Source: Haematobia irritans (Eukaryota; Arthropoda; Insecta; Diptera; Muscidae). From it: a DNA stretch of 64,000 nucleotides. The notes below the pieces were generated by a model. That model saw only the letters and a program-made list of their open reading frames with translations, did not search any database and had not been told where the DNA came from. Location: contig NC_134399.1 in the NCBI RefSeq assembly GCF_050003625.1, positions 39,138,671 through 39,202,670 of the forward strand, given 5' to 3'. A program made the translations under genes and the position numbers. Shown here in pieces: positions 11,501 through 20,467 of the stretch (position 1 is its first letter; each line of letters starts with the position of its first letter).

Positions 11501-11760
11501 TGAGATGTTGAAGGCCTTAGTAATCCGCTCCACTGCGTGTTCGATATCTTGCACATTTCTCATATTTGTCTCTGTTATTTCCGGTATCATCATATTGAAC
11601 GATTCCCTATACCTATTCCAGTCAGCTTTCCTAACATTTGGCGGAAATATGATCTTGGTGATATGAACATCAAATTTGAAACTGATGTAGCGATGATCTG
11701 AGAAGCTGTGTTCACTTAAAACCTGCCACTCAGATATCATTTCATTCAGTTCTTGCGAGG
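8596..11760 (-). mobile_element. Non-LTR retrotransposon (LINE with RNase H), 5'-truncated, copy 1
   Basis: Reverse-strand LINE of 3165 bp. The 3' end is a tail of about four TTAGG units as read on the plus strand (8596-8616), followed by a 3' UTR of about 120 bp and the ORF. The 5' end is truncated inside the endonuclease domain. A short direct repeat, CGATGT, flanks it at 8590-8595 and 11761-11766; across it the DINE reads ACGATGTCCGTCTGTCCG, as expected. Truncation plus target-site duplication is typical of target-primed reverse transcription. RNase H places it with the I/R1/LOA-like groups; I cannot choose the clade. Confidence 0.9.
8738..11740 (-). CDS. LINE ORF2 protein: reverse transcriptase plus RNase H (endonuclease truncated)
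   Basis: A 1000-residue open frame for the enzyme that copies LINE RNA into the chromosome. Residues 11-22 (HSFSDHRYISFK) are the tail of the apurinic-type endonuclease; the frame is open back to the truncation point, so the listed Met is internal. The reverse transcriptase covers about 240-540, with SPGPDG near 244, FRPISL near 305, and YADD at 463-466 as the metal-binding site. RNase H covers about 715-845, with TDGS (Asp724), QAE (Glu759), SDSQ (Asp785) and EADE (Asp836) as the four acidic residues. A C-terminal CxxC...HxxxxC cluster lies at 937-956. The frame has no stops, so the insertion is young, but without the endonuclease and the upstream promoter region it should be inactive. Confidence 0.92.
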   Translation of the reverse strand: MISEWQVLSEHSFSDHRYISFKFDVHITKIIFPPNVRKADWNRYRESFNMMIPEITETNMRNVQDIEHAVERITKAFNISLKAACPRGKPRGKHRPPWWSTELSNMRKSCRKLFNKAKSTRAPEDWDAYKKNLRGYKRELRNAQHNSWNAYCSSIENTSEASRLRKVLASTNSAPGFIKTSEGNWTTSSEETLEVLLDTHFPGNQTVEPCTGGATVAQRSFPVEEIVSETRIRWALNSFGPFKSPGPDGITPAELQAVTDKIIPWLSVIYKGCINLSYIPGKWRETKVVFIPKAGKASHSRAKDFRPISLSSFLLKTLERMIDIYLRTSIDSSLFSKRQHAYSKGRSTETALHELVSFIESSLSVKEYTIVAFLDIEGAFNNVHPSSILNGLTTLNVDPCILRLLDELLMKRRISATLGQANIQKYVNRGTPQGGVLSPLLWNVAINDLLVSLEKERIQVVAYADDVAIAVRGKFPSTIRDIIQRALRMTEKWAKDNGLGVNPAKTEIVMYCKDRKTPTVRPISLGGIEIPFRECAKYLGVILDRKLNFKLNIEERARKATVALYSCKKAIGKKWGLKPKIVHWLYTAVVRPIMLYGVVVWWPALHQPTSLDKVQRMACLCISGAFSKTGTNSLNVILNLLPLDILAKQSAATTAVRLRELSLWSEKSYGHSSVLKIMPDVPNVVDYTLASPLFDKKFETLIPNSEAWCTRTPGNKRYIDFYTDGSKLDGQVGFGVYSKDLELRIAKRLPDHCSVFQAEILAIREVANWLRSNVPKNVGINIYSDSQPAIKSLDSVFLNSKTIDCRKSLNEMAEQYNIHLIWVPGHRNIPGNCEADELARLGTTLHIPGELEFVGMPLATCKLMLREKAVMMANVRWANCKGCNDTKQIWPHFNLNRTLDMLMFSRRQISLLISAITGRCLIGDFAKTIGAKYNDYCMSCHDAEEKESIKHLLCECPAFCVKRKQLLGAYSFRLLADLENVNLSSLLIFLEQSGWFNKEK

Positions 11761-13606
11761 CGATGTCCGTCTGTCCGTCTGTCTGGCTGTCTGTCGGTCT
11801 GTTGTAATCACGCTACAGTCTTCAATAATGAAGCAATCGTGCTGAAATTTAGCAAAAACTCGTCTTTTGTGTACAGGCAGGTCAAGTTCGAAGATGGGCT
11901 ATATCGGTCCAGGTTTTAATATAGTCCCCATATAAACCGACCTCCCGATTTGGGGTCTTGGGCTTATAGAAATCGTAGTTTTTATCCAATTTGCCTGAAA
12001 TTTGAAATCTAGAGGTATTTTATGAACATAAAAAGGTGTGCCAAAAATGGTGAGTATCGGTCCATGTTTTGGTATAGCCCCTATATAGACCGATCTCCCG
12101 ATTTTACTTCTTGGGCTTATATAAACCGCAATTTTTATGCAATTTACCTGAAATTGGAAATCTAGAGGTATTGTAGGACCACAAATACGTGTGCCAAAAA
12201 TTGTGAGTATCGGTCCATATTTTGGTATAGCCCATATAGACCGATCTCCCGATTTTATTTCTTGGGCTTATAGAAACCGCAGTTTTTATCCAATTTACCT
12301 GAAATTGGAAATCGAGAGGTACTTTAGAACCGTTAAGAGGTGTGCCAAAAATGGTGAGCATCGGTCCATGTTTTGGTATGGTCCCCATATAAATCGACCT
12401 ACCGATTTGGGGTCTTGGGCTTATTGAAATCGTAGTTTTTATCCAATTTGCCTGAAATTGAAAACCTAGGGTACTTGAGGACCATCAAAAGGTGTGCCGA
12501 AAATGGTCCGTATCGTTCCATGTTTTGGTATAGCCCCCATATAGACCGATCTCCCGATTTTACATCTTGGGTTTATAGAATCCCTAGTTTATATACAATT
12601 TGCATGAAATTGGAAATTTATAGGTATTTTAGGACCATAAAGAGGTGTGTCACAAATGGTGGGTATCGGTTCATGTTTTGGTATAGCCCCCATATAGACC
12701 GATATCCCGATTTTACTTCATGGGCTTCTAGAATCCGAAGTTTTTATGCAATTTGTCTGAAATTGGAAATCTAGAGGTATTTTCGGGCCATAAAGAGGTG
12801 TGCCGAAAACGGTGAGTATCGGTCCATATTTTAGTATAGCCCCCATAAGAACGATCTCCAGATTTAACTCCTTGGGTTTCTAGAAACCGTAGTTTTTAAT
12901 CGATTTGCCTGAAATTGTAAATATTCTGATATTTTGGGCTCACAAAAACGTGTATCGGATTAAATTTTTATCGGTCCATATAGACCGACATCACTTCTTG
13001 AGGGTATAGAAGGCGCACTGATCATGAAAATTGCTTGAAACTCAATGTAAAATTTCCAGATTTTACTTCGCGGGTGTAAATTTACAGATTTAAGATTTCA
13101 AATCAAGACGTTATTTTATAATTTTCTTGCACACTTACAAGAGATGTTAATGATTCCTCTAAAACTCAAACAAAAATGGTTCTTATAAATCCAGAATCTG
13201 GTATAGTCCTCATAGGTGAAATCTTTAAATTTATCTTCGGGAATTGCCCTCAAGTCCTCAAGCCCTCCTGAAATTTCAAAGGAAACCCTAATATTTGGTT
13301 CATGGTGGTGGGTATTTAAGATTCGGCCCGGCCGAACTTACTGCTGTATATACTTGTTTTTACTAACATTGTGTTCCACCCTAGTGCATTAGCCGACTTA
13401 AATTTAGAGTCTATAGATTTTGTAGAAGTCTATCAAATGCTGTCCAGATCGAGTGATATTTAAATGTATGTATTTGGGACAAACCTTTATATATAGCCCC
13501 CAACACATTTGACGGATGTGATATGGTATCGAAAATTTAGATCTACAAAGTGGTACAGGCTATAGTATAGTCGGCCCCGCCCGACTTAAGGCTTTCCTTA
13601 CTTGTT

Positions 13607-14984
13607 ATTAATAAACTGGTCCATGTTCCCAGTGGAAAAATAACATTGTGCTATAGAAAGATGTTTCAGGTGATCATATTCCTTCTCTGGGATTTAATGA
13701 GTCAAAACCCCGTCATTGGCCCCACAGTGCACTGGTAGCAACTACCAGAGCATAATCCAAGCTATCTAGAGTGTGTTGATATGGCTCTGGTAACTCACAG
13801 GAGGAAGTGTTCAGAGAATTACGGGAAATCGAAAATGTTAAATGAAACCAGCTGAGAAGGGAAGAACCCCAGTGGAAAAACGTTTTAGTGTTCCTCCTAA
13901 ATTTGGATTGAGCTCAGGAACCTTTATATGCAAACTAATGATAAGTCAGTACAATATGATGTGTGAGTTAGACGTTCTTAAGATTACCTTCAAGGGGGCG
14001 AAATATATTTTTTGCCCGCAGTAGTACATTTAATGTCATCTTTTCAAAAACTGGACAGTATTGGTTGACACAAGATAATCATATTCTATTTTCAGAATTA
14101 GATAGAAAAGTATATACCGTCTTAAAGTTAAAAACAAAATGTTTTTTTTTCAATAACACTTCCTAAATGAGGCGGACACCAATGATTTAGTAAATTTCGG
14201 TATCGGTCAGCTCCATCCGGTTTTTAGATTTGTCCTACTTATTTTTAATATTCGGTAAAGTCACACCACTTCAGTTCACTGTTGTCGATTCTCAGCTGCA
14301 TAATTCGAACACGAAAACAAAATGAAACTATTTCCTCTTCCTGTTTTATTTCATTTCATGGTGCAAAGAAATGAAAGAATCCAATTCGTAATACATTAAA
14401 GTTGCGAAAAATTCCTTTCATCCACCACGAAAGCAAAAACATTTCCTTTGTCCTTAGACATCCTTTGATGAGAAAAAGTTTAAGAACTACAAAAGAAGTA
14501 ACCACAACGTGATTCATGCTCAAGGAATAGGGGAAAAGAACTACAGAACTACCACAATAGCATTTACAATATCTCTATAAATGGGTACCTGCCTATCCAT
14601 TTGTGCCATAACATTAGGACAGTTGTACGAGTGTCTTAAACGAAAGATTAAATTTTCAGTTGTGCAACGATTTGATGGTGTCGATACCAGTGGCTTGCTT
14701 TGTTTGTTTCCGGTTTATAAGCGGAAAGAATAGTGTCTAGACATATGTGGGGAGAGTGATTCAATTGTGAACTTTTCATTCAAGAAAAATAACAGAAGAA
14801 TGCCAAAAAAATATTTGCCAGAGAGGGAATTTGTTCATTAATTGAAAAGAGGGGAACAACAATTGTGGATAAATTTAATATTTAGTTTTTTTTTTTGAGT
14901 TCTGATAAATAAAGAAACCGAAATCATGGATCTATTAGGGGGTGGGATTCATACAAAATCATTTGTATACCCACCGCCATACGA
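13607..14984. other. No gene or recognised repeat
   Basis: AT-rich sequence between nests. Short open frames, such as one at 13842-14024, show no recognisable motif. I could not match it to any repeat elsewhere in the window. It may be single-copy intergenic or intronic DNA. Confidence 0.4.
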
Positions 14985-15330
14985 AGCAAAAAAGCGTTGA
15001 AAAAGGACATGGTTTTCAATATTGTATTTTAAATTCGTTTTTTAAATCAAACATAGTATAATTTCTACTTGAAATCGAGTCGGAATTTGGAAATTTAAAT
15101 TGTCGTTAACACGTAAAGAACACTGATGGTACATGAAGAAAATTCTAAAACACGGATAAATTTGTTTTCTAAAATCAAGTACGAAAAACTTAAATTGGAA
15201 TGAGAATTTTGTGCTAAATTAGTCCCTACTTCAATTCTCCACTTCTTTGGCTCGCAATCAATACCAAAATCATTAGTGTAAAGACAAAATCTTTGGAAAC
15301 GAGCATGTTTCTTTCATTCGTTTCTGTGGA
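14985..15330 (+). repeat. MITE3-family internal fragment
   Basis: The order of blocks (AAAGCGTTGAAAAAG, TAATTTCTACTTGAAATCGAG, TTGTCGTTAACACG, GGCTCGCAATCAATACC) parallels 32640-33560 and, in reverse, 16600-18560. It is a degraded copy without clear ends. Confidence 0.55.
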
Positions 15331-15449
15331 AATTTTAGTTTTTGGTTTTTTTAGGGTTCATTATATTAAATAATATATTTGACAATTTTATTTATCTAAA
15401 ATATCGTTCCGGAGGAAAGAATTTTTTCTTTGGGTGTAATAATAGGAAT

Positions 15450-15765
15450 AATAAAAAAAACTGTGCTAATTAGTGAAAACTTCACACAAAACAACTTTTT
15501 TCTGAGTCAATCACGAAATTAATTGATCCAGTTAATTTTTTAATTGAAATGTCTTCAATCACAGAAATGATAGTATCAATTATAAAATTAATTGAAGGAC
15601 AATTAAAAAATTAATTGATCCAACTAAAAAAATAATTTATACTATTAATTGGTTGATCTTTGTTTTAATTAAAAAATTTGTTCAATCAATTAAATTTTTA
15701 ATTGAATATTTTTTAAAACTCAATTAAAATTTTATTTGGAAAAATTTTCGTGAAATTTTTTTCTA
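15450..15765. repeat. AT-rich region of ATTAATTGA repeats
   Basis: The motif TTAATTGA and its complement TCAATTAA recur irregularly on both strands, so the stretch can fold on itself. No coding potential. It is possibly the interior of a palindromic MITE, but I cannot set its ends. Confidence 0.45.
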
Positions 15766-15904
15766 TGTTGTCGTAGTGGGAAATTTTAGTTTTTTTCAGT
15801 TTTAGTTATAAACCACATCCAATACTCCATCCACGTAATTTAACCCCACTTTCGACAAAAAATATTCAAATATTTGTTTAAAAATAGTTCTAGTCAAAAA
15901 TAAC

Positions 15905-16215
15905 AAGTTGGCTGATAAGTCCCCGGTCTAACAAAGAAAAACACATTTTTTGTCAAAATTTGTTTTTATTATTCAACATAGTTCCCTTCAAGAGCGATAC
16001 AACGATTATAACGACCTTCCAATTTTTTGATACCATTTTGGTAGTACTCCTTCGGGTTTGCCTCAAAATAGGCCTCAGTTTCGGCGATCACCTCTTCATT
16101 GCAGCCAATTTTTTCCCTGCGAGCATCCTTTTGAGGTCTGAGAACAAGAAAAAGATGCTGGGGGCCAGATCTGAAGAAAACGGTGGGTGGGGAAGCAGCT
16201 ACTTTGCTTTGTAGT
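15905..16215 (-). pseudogene. mariner (DD34D type) transposase C-terminus, truncated relic
   Basis: Reverse-strand relic. The outer end GTTGGCTGATAAGTCC is a mariner-type terminus near 15905-15925. Reading inward, a stop near 15975 ends a frame with residues TEAYFEANPKEYYQNGIKKL and finally GNYVE. Upstream, after a one-base frameshift, come FSSDLAPSIFFLF and SDLKRMLAG, the region of the third catalytic Asp in mariner transposases (normally SPDLAPSD). About 100 of roughly 345 residues survive. The other end of the element is lost. It is a different lineage from the two mariners at 4307 and 58874. Confidence 0.85.
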
Positions 16216-16545
16216 CAAGGCTTAAAAATTCAACGAATTTAAGGACTATTTCATTACTTTTGACGAATTTTTCAGAATTATTGAAGCCAAGTTGACCTGA
16301 GTCGATCAAAATCTTCTTTCATGTAAAGATACCCATTTTTAAGTCGAATCACTTAACCGCAAGGACAAAACGATATAAAATTTTCTTCCTTGTCCAAAAG
16401 TCGATAAACTTTAGGACAAGGAAGAAAATTTTATATCAGAGAAATGTGTCTTCTATGCCAAGTAAAATTCGCATTTGTAATTTAAGGAAGTGAAATCTTT
16501 TGCCCCACGACAATATTATTTTCAGTGCACAATTGACCACCTATA
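16216..16545 (-). repeat. MITE3-family end fragment with a perfect hairpin
   Basis: Matches the right part of the MITE at 18530-19168, ending ACAATATTATTTTCAGTG. It contains the 24-bp perfect inverted repeat at 16372-16437 listed separately. Confidence 0.55.
16372..16437. repeat. Perfect 24-bp inverted repeat (hairpin)
   Basis: Arm 16372-16395 (GATATAAAATTTTC..TTGTCC) is the exact reverse complement of 16414-16437, with an 18-base loop. In related copies (18680-18720, 32890-32930) only the right arm is present, so the left arm is a local inverted duplication. Confidence 0.85.
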
Positions 16546-17044
16546 CCTCACCAACAAATTTTATGGATTTGAAATGGTACACTGAAAAAAAAAGCATGAT
16601 AAAAAGCATTCCGAGCCAAAGAAGCGGAGAATACAAGTAAGGATACTTTTAAAACACAATTCTCTTTTAAATTTGGGGTTTGTGTACTTGCTTCTAAGAA
16701 GCAAATTTTAATTTTTCGTTTTTCAGCTTTTTTATACCCTCCACCATAGGATGGGGTTCCGTTTGTAACACATCGAAATATTGCTCTAAGATCCCAAAAA
16801 GTATATATATTCTGGGTCGTGGTGAAATTCTGAGTCGATTTGAGCATGTCCGTCCGTCCGTCTGTTGAAATTACGCTAACTTCCGAACGAAACAAGCTAT
16901 CGACTTGAAACTTGGCATAAGTAGTTGTTATTGATGTAGGTCGGATGGTATTGAAAATGGGCCATATCGGACCACTTTTACGTATAGCCCCCATATAAAC
17001 CAACGCTCAGATTTGGCTTGCGGAGACTCCTGGTCTCTCACAAC

Positions 17045-17390
17045 CAGAGAATGAAGTCGCCGAGTCGCGCCGCCGATTTCATTCGTCGCCGACCATTTTT
17101 TGCCAGTCGACGCCGCCGCCGAATATGTCGACAATCTATCATATTTAATCTGCTATAATAATTTAGCAAAAATTTAGCTCAGAAAATTTGAACGAAAAGT
17201 AAATTTGTTTGTAAGATAGGTTGTACGACTAATCTCATTACCATTCGATTAACTTCAAATTGATTTTATAATGGATAATTGTCCGCCGCCGAGTGAACAA
17301 ATTTATATCGGCTCAGCCGTCAAGCCGCCGCCGCCGGAGGCAAAAATTTAGTGTCCGCCGCCGACAAAAATGGGTCGGCTTCATTCTCTT
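17045..17390. mobile_element. hAT-type MITE, GCCGCC-rich
   Basis: 346 bp with ends CAGAGAATGAAG and CTTCATTCTCTT (last base off), flanked by the 8-bp duplication CTCACAAC at 17037-17044 and 17391-17398. Removing it restores the central repeat reading GGTCTCT.ACAACCATGC. An 8-bp duplication and CAGAG ends fit the hAT superfamily. The interior has GCCGCCGCC runs, unusually GC-rich for this window, and no gene. Confidence 0.8.
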
Positions 17391-17944
17391 CTCACAACCA
17401 TGCAAAAATTGGTCCAAATCGGTCCATAATTATATATATCCCCCATATAAACCGATCCCCAGATTTGGCTTGCGGAGCTTCTAAGAGAAGAAAATTTCAT
17501 CCGATCCGGCTGAAATGTGGTACATTGTGTTAGTATGTGGTCTCTAATAACTATGCAAAAATTGGTCCACATCGGTCCATAATTATATATAGACCCCATA
17601 TAAACCGATCCCCAGATTTGGCTTGCGGAGCCTCTAAGAGAAGCAAATTTCATCCGATCCGGCTGAAACTTGGTACGTGGTGTTATTATATGATCTCTAA
17701 CAACGATGCAAAAATTGGTCCATATCGGTCCATAATTATATATAGCCCCCATATAAACCGTTCCTCAGATTTGATCTCCAGAGTTTCTAAGAGAAGCAAA
17801 ATTCATCCGATCCGATTGAAATTTAGAACGTGGTGTTAGTATATGACCGCTAATAACCATGCCAAAATCGGTCTATAGTTATATATAGCAAAAATTGGTC
17901 CATATCGGTTCATAATCATTGTTGCCACTCGAACCAAAAATAAT

Positions 17945-18105
17945 CTACCAAAATTATATTTCTATAGAAAATTTTGTCAAAATTTTATTTCTATAAAAAA
18001 ATTTTGTCAAAATTTTATTTCTATAAAAAATTTTGTCAAAATTTTATTTCTATAGAAACTTTTGTCAACATTTTATTTTTATAAACAATTTTGTCAAACT
18101 TAATT
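17945..18105. repeat. 29-bp AT-rich minisatellite
   Basis: About five to six copies of a unit containing ATTTCTATAGAAAATTTTGT. The same unit recurs at 24545, 28690, 41425, 47440, 50500 and 53030. No spacers as in CRISPR. Confidence 0.8.
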
Positions 18106-18748
18106 ATATACGTATTTCATCGGCCTTTTGTAGTTTAATATATACCCCGTATGGATTAACTTACAATTTAGAAGACGGTGTTAGAAAGTTTTAGGACACC
18201 TTGCCATCGGCAAGTGTTACCGCAACCCAAGTATTTCGATTGTGGATGACAGTCTTCAGTAGAAGTTTCCACGCAATCCATGGTGGAGGGTACATAAGCT
18301 TCGACCTGGCCGAACTTACGACCGTATATACTTGTTTTTTCTTCATGTGCTATCAAAAAAGTCCTTTAAAAACGAGTTATCGATAACTTTATTTTCCAAA
18401 TTAAGACTCGATTTCCAGTAGAAATTATGCTATGTTTCAAGTAAAAAACGTCTTTAAAATAAAGTTTTGAAAAAACATGTCCTATATTTGAACGATTTTT
18501 TGCTTTGTATGCAAGATGCAAAAAGACAACAAATTTAAAGACTATTTCGTTAATTTTAAAGATTTTTTCTGAATTATTAAAGTCAATTTGACCTTACCCC
18601 AAAAATTTTTTCTTTCATGTTATGATACCCAGTTTTAAGTCGAATCACTTAATTATAAGGAGAATACGACTTCATTGAAAAGTTTATCGACTTTAAGACA
18701 AGGAAATAAACTTTATATTAGAGAAATGCGTCTTCTATGCTAAGCTAA

Positions 18749-19099
18749 CGTTAGGTTAGGTTATGTGGCAGCCCGATGTATCAGGCTCACTTAGACTATT
18801 CAGTCCATTGCGATACCACAGTGGTGAACTTCTCTCTTATCACTGAGTGCTGCCCGGTTCCATGTTAAGCTCAATGACAAGGAACCTCCTTTTTATAGCC
18901 GAGTCCGAACGGCGTTCCACATTCCAGTGAAACCACTTAGAGAAGCTTTGAAACCCTCAGAAATGTCACCAGCATTACTGAGGTGGGATAATCCACCGCT
19001 GAAAAACTTTTTGGTGTTCGGTCGTAGCAGGAATCGAACCCACGACCTTGTGTATGCAAGGCGGGCATGCTAACCATTGCACCACGGTGGCTCCCATGT
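18749..19099 (-). mobile_element. tRNA-headed SINE with LINE-like tail (SINE1 copy 1)
   Basis: 351 bp, reverse strand. The 5' head has TGGTGCAATGGTTAGC (19069-19084, A box) and GGTTCGATTCC (19030-19040, perfect B box), so pol III could transcribe it. The 3' end carries a block of about 58 bp (plus strand GTGGCAGCCCGA...ATACCACA) nearly identical to the 3' UTR of the LINE at 8596, followed by TTAGG-type units. The 8-bp duplication TAAGCTAA flanks it at 18741-18748 and 19100-19107. Confidence 0.9.
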
Positions 19100-19170
19100 T
19101 AAGCTAAATTTGCATTTGTATTTTAAGGACATGAAATCTTTGGCCTCACGACAATATTTTTTTCAGTGTA

Positions 19171-20117
19171 CCAACAATTTTGGCCTATATGGTGGTAAAC
19201 GGTATAATATAGTTACCCCTAAGTGTAACGGCACTACTACAGTATAACATTACACATACATTTTAAATAACTGCACAAACAATTACGAAAATTAATATAT
19301 CACTTTTATATTTCATTTAAGATTCTTAAATACCCATTACCATGGGTATTTGTACAAGATAATAATACCCTTCGTCCTGGGTGGTATACCAATTCAATGG
19401 AGTTGAGTTAGTTCCACTCGCCTGATCTCTTCTCTAACATGTTTGACTTCCTTCTAATACATAGCACAGGTGCAATTGTTAGTGCCACTCTATCCTCACT
19501 TGATAATGGTTTGAGCCAATTGCATTGTATTGCCTTTTCCTTTGAAATAGAGATTAACGACAGAATTTGTGCTGGTGACACTTGAGTGAGACGCCCTTAA
19601 AATTGCACTTAATTTGTTGGGTTACACCCTGCTATGCATATTTGATTTGACCCAACCCTAATATGTCGCTGAGAAATTTTCAAATTCCGCTACAATTTTC
19701 TGCTTTCTTCGATTTTCTTGGAAAAAGGTAAATGAAATATAACGATATTTACCTCCTACCACCAAATGGAGAAACCGCAATGCATTTATGAACCCTTCAT
19801 ACTGTTAGACATATCAGTCATTTATCAAATGCAAAGAGTATAATTTAATGCAATCGTAATTGAGATGTTATCGGGCTAATATTTTATTCAAAAGTGGCAA
19901 GAAAAAAGTTAAAACAAGTGAGAAAATGCAACATATAATATAATAGAAAATCAATAGAAAATGTTAATCATTTATGCAATATTACCTTCATATGGCAAAC
20001 ATTTGATTCGAATTAAAAGTGACTACCAAGTTTGTATTTTGCTGCTAAAATAAAATGTAAATCTGTAAAACGTTAAGAAAACGTAGCACCAAAAGCGTCA
20101 CTTGTAATAAAAGGTGG
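19171..20117. other. No gene or recognised repeat
   Basis: AT-rich, no long frame, no match to other parts of the window apart from short A/T runs. Possibly unique intergenic DNA. Confidence 0.4.
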
Positions 20118-20467
20118 CACACTATTATAAAACAAGAATTAAAAGAATTTTATAATTTTCTTCTATAAAATTTTAAATTTGCATTTTTTTGAAATCATAA
20201 CAATTTCGAATTAAAACAATTTTATAATTTTCTTGTATAAAATTTTAAATGTGCATTTTTTTTAATCAAAAATAAAAACTAACCTTGAAATTAACAAATT
20301 ATTTTTTTTTACAAAATTTTTGTTTTTGCAGTAAACAAAATAATTTTTGGATCAAAGAAATGTTTAATCTTTTTCTGATTTTAAGTCTTTAATAAGACAT
20401 ACTTTGATGTTTCATAATAAACATTTAATTTAGTATGTAATGTCGGACATCTTTTTGGAATATATGT
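20118..20467 (+). repeat. Local tandem duplication plus MITE1 left-arm fragment
   Basis: A block of about 72 bp (AATTTTATAATTTTCTTCTAT...) at about 20122-20192 is repeated at about 20195-20268. From about 20295 the sequence follows the MITE1 left arm (TTTAAGTCTTTAATAAGACA, then GGAATATATGTAAA), where the next DINE begins. No tRNA-like module remains. Confidence 0.55.

Larger units (their letters stand above)
8504..13361 (-). mobile_element. DINE-like element, family II, interrupted by a LINE
   Basis: Hairpin end at 8504-8538 (TATACCCACCACC...GGGGGTATA); the LINE occupies 8596-11760; the microsatellite follows at 11761-11800; central repeats run 11880-12950 with GACCGATC anchors at 12088, 12239, 12544 and 12697 (period 151-153, one unit skipped); the terminus is GGCCCGGCCGAACTTAC...TATATACTTGTTTTT. 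It is itself inserted in a family I DINE. Confidence 0.75.
6520..13606 (-). mobile_element. DINE-like element, family I, split by a MITE and a nested DINE-II
   Basis: Outer element of a nest, in reverse orientation to 1-1230. A degraded hairpin end (GTGGAACAGGG) is cut by MITE1 copy B; the body with the microsatellite and central repeats runs 7443-8503; the nested DINE-II occupies 8504-13361; the outer element resumes at 13362 with the block seen at 1-100 and ends near 13606 (GGCCCCGCCCGACTT..CTTGTT). Matching to 1-240 shows the DINE-II entered a run of T. Confidence 0.75.
16734..18338 (+). mobile_element. DINE-like element, family III, with nested hAT-type MITE
   Basis: Begins TATACCCTCCACCATAGG at a hairpin that has lost its inner arm, continues with CCGTCCGTCCGTCTGTTG, then central repeats of 153 bp split by the hAT-type MITE, a 29-bp minisatellite (17945-18105), and the GGCCGAACTTACGACCG...ACTTGTTTTTT terminus. 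It entered a T run of MITE3, since the flanks join as CTGCTTTTTTCTTCAT-like sequence in the uninterrupted copy near 33260. Confidence 0.75.
16580..19168 (-). mobile_element. TA-inserting MITE (MITE3), split by a DINE-III and a SINE
   Basis: Ends CACTGAAAAAAAAAGC and TTTTTTTCAGTG, flanked by TA at 16578-16579 and 19169-19170. The interior is split by the DINE-III at 16734-18338 and the SINE at 18749-19099. With both removed, the remaining roughly 630 bp match the order of 32860-33600 read in reverse. No coding capacity. Strand is relative to the 32-33 kb copies. Confidence 0.7.
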
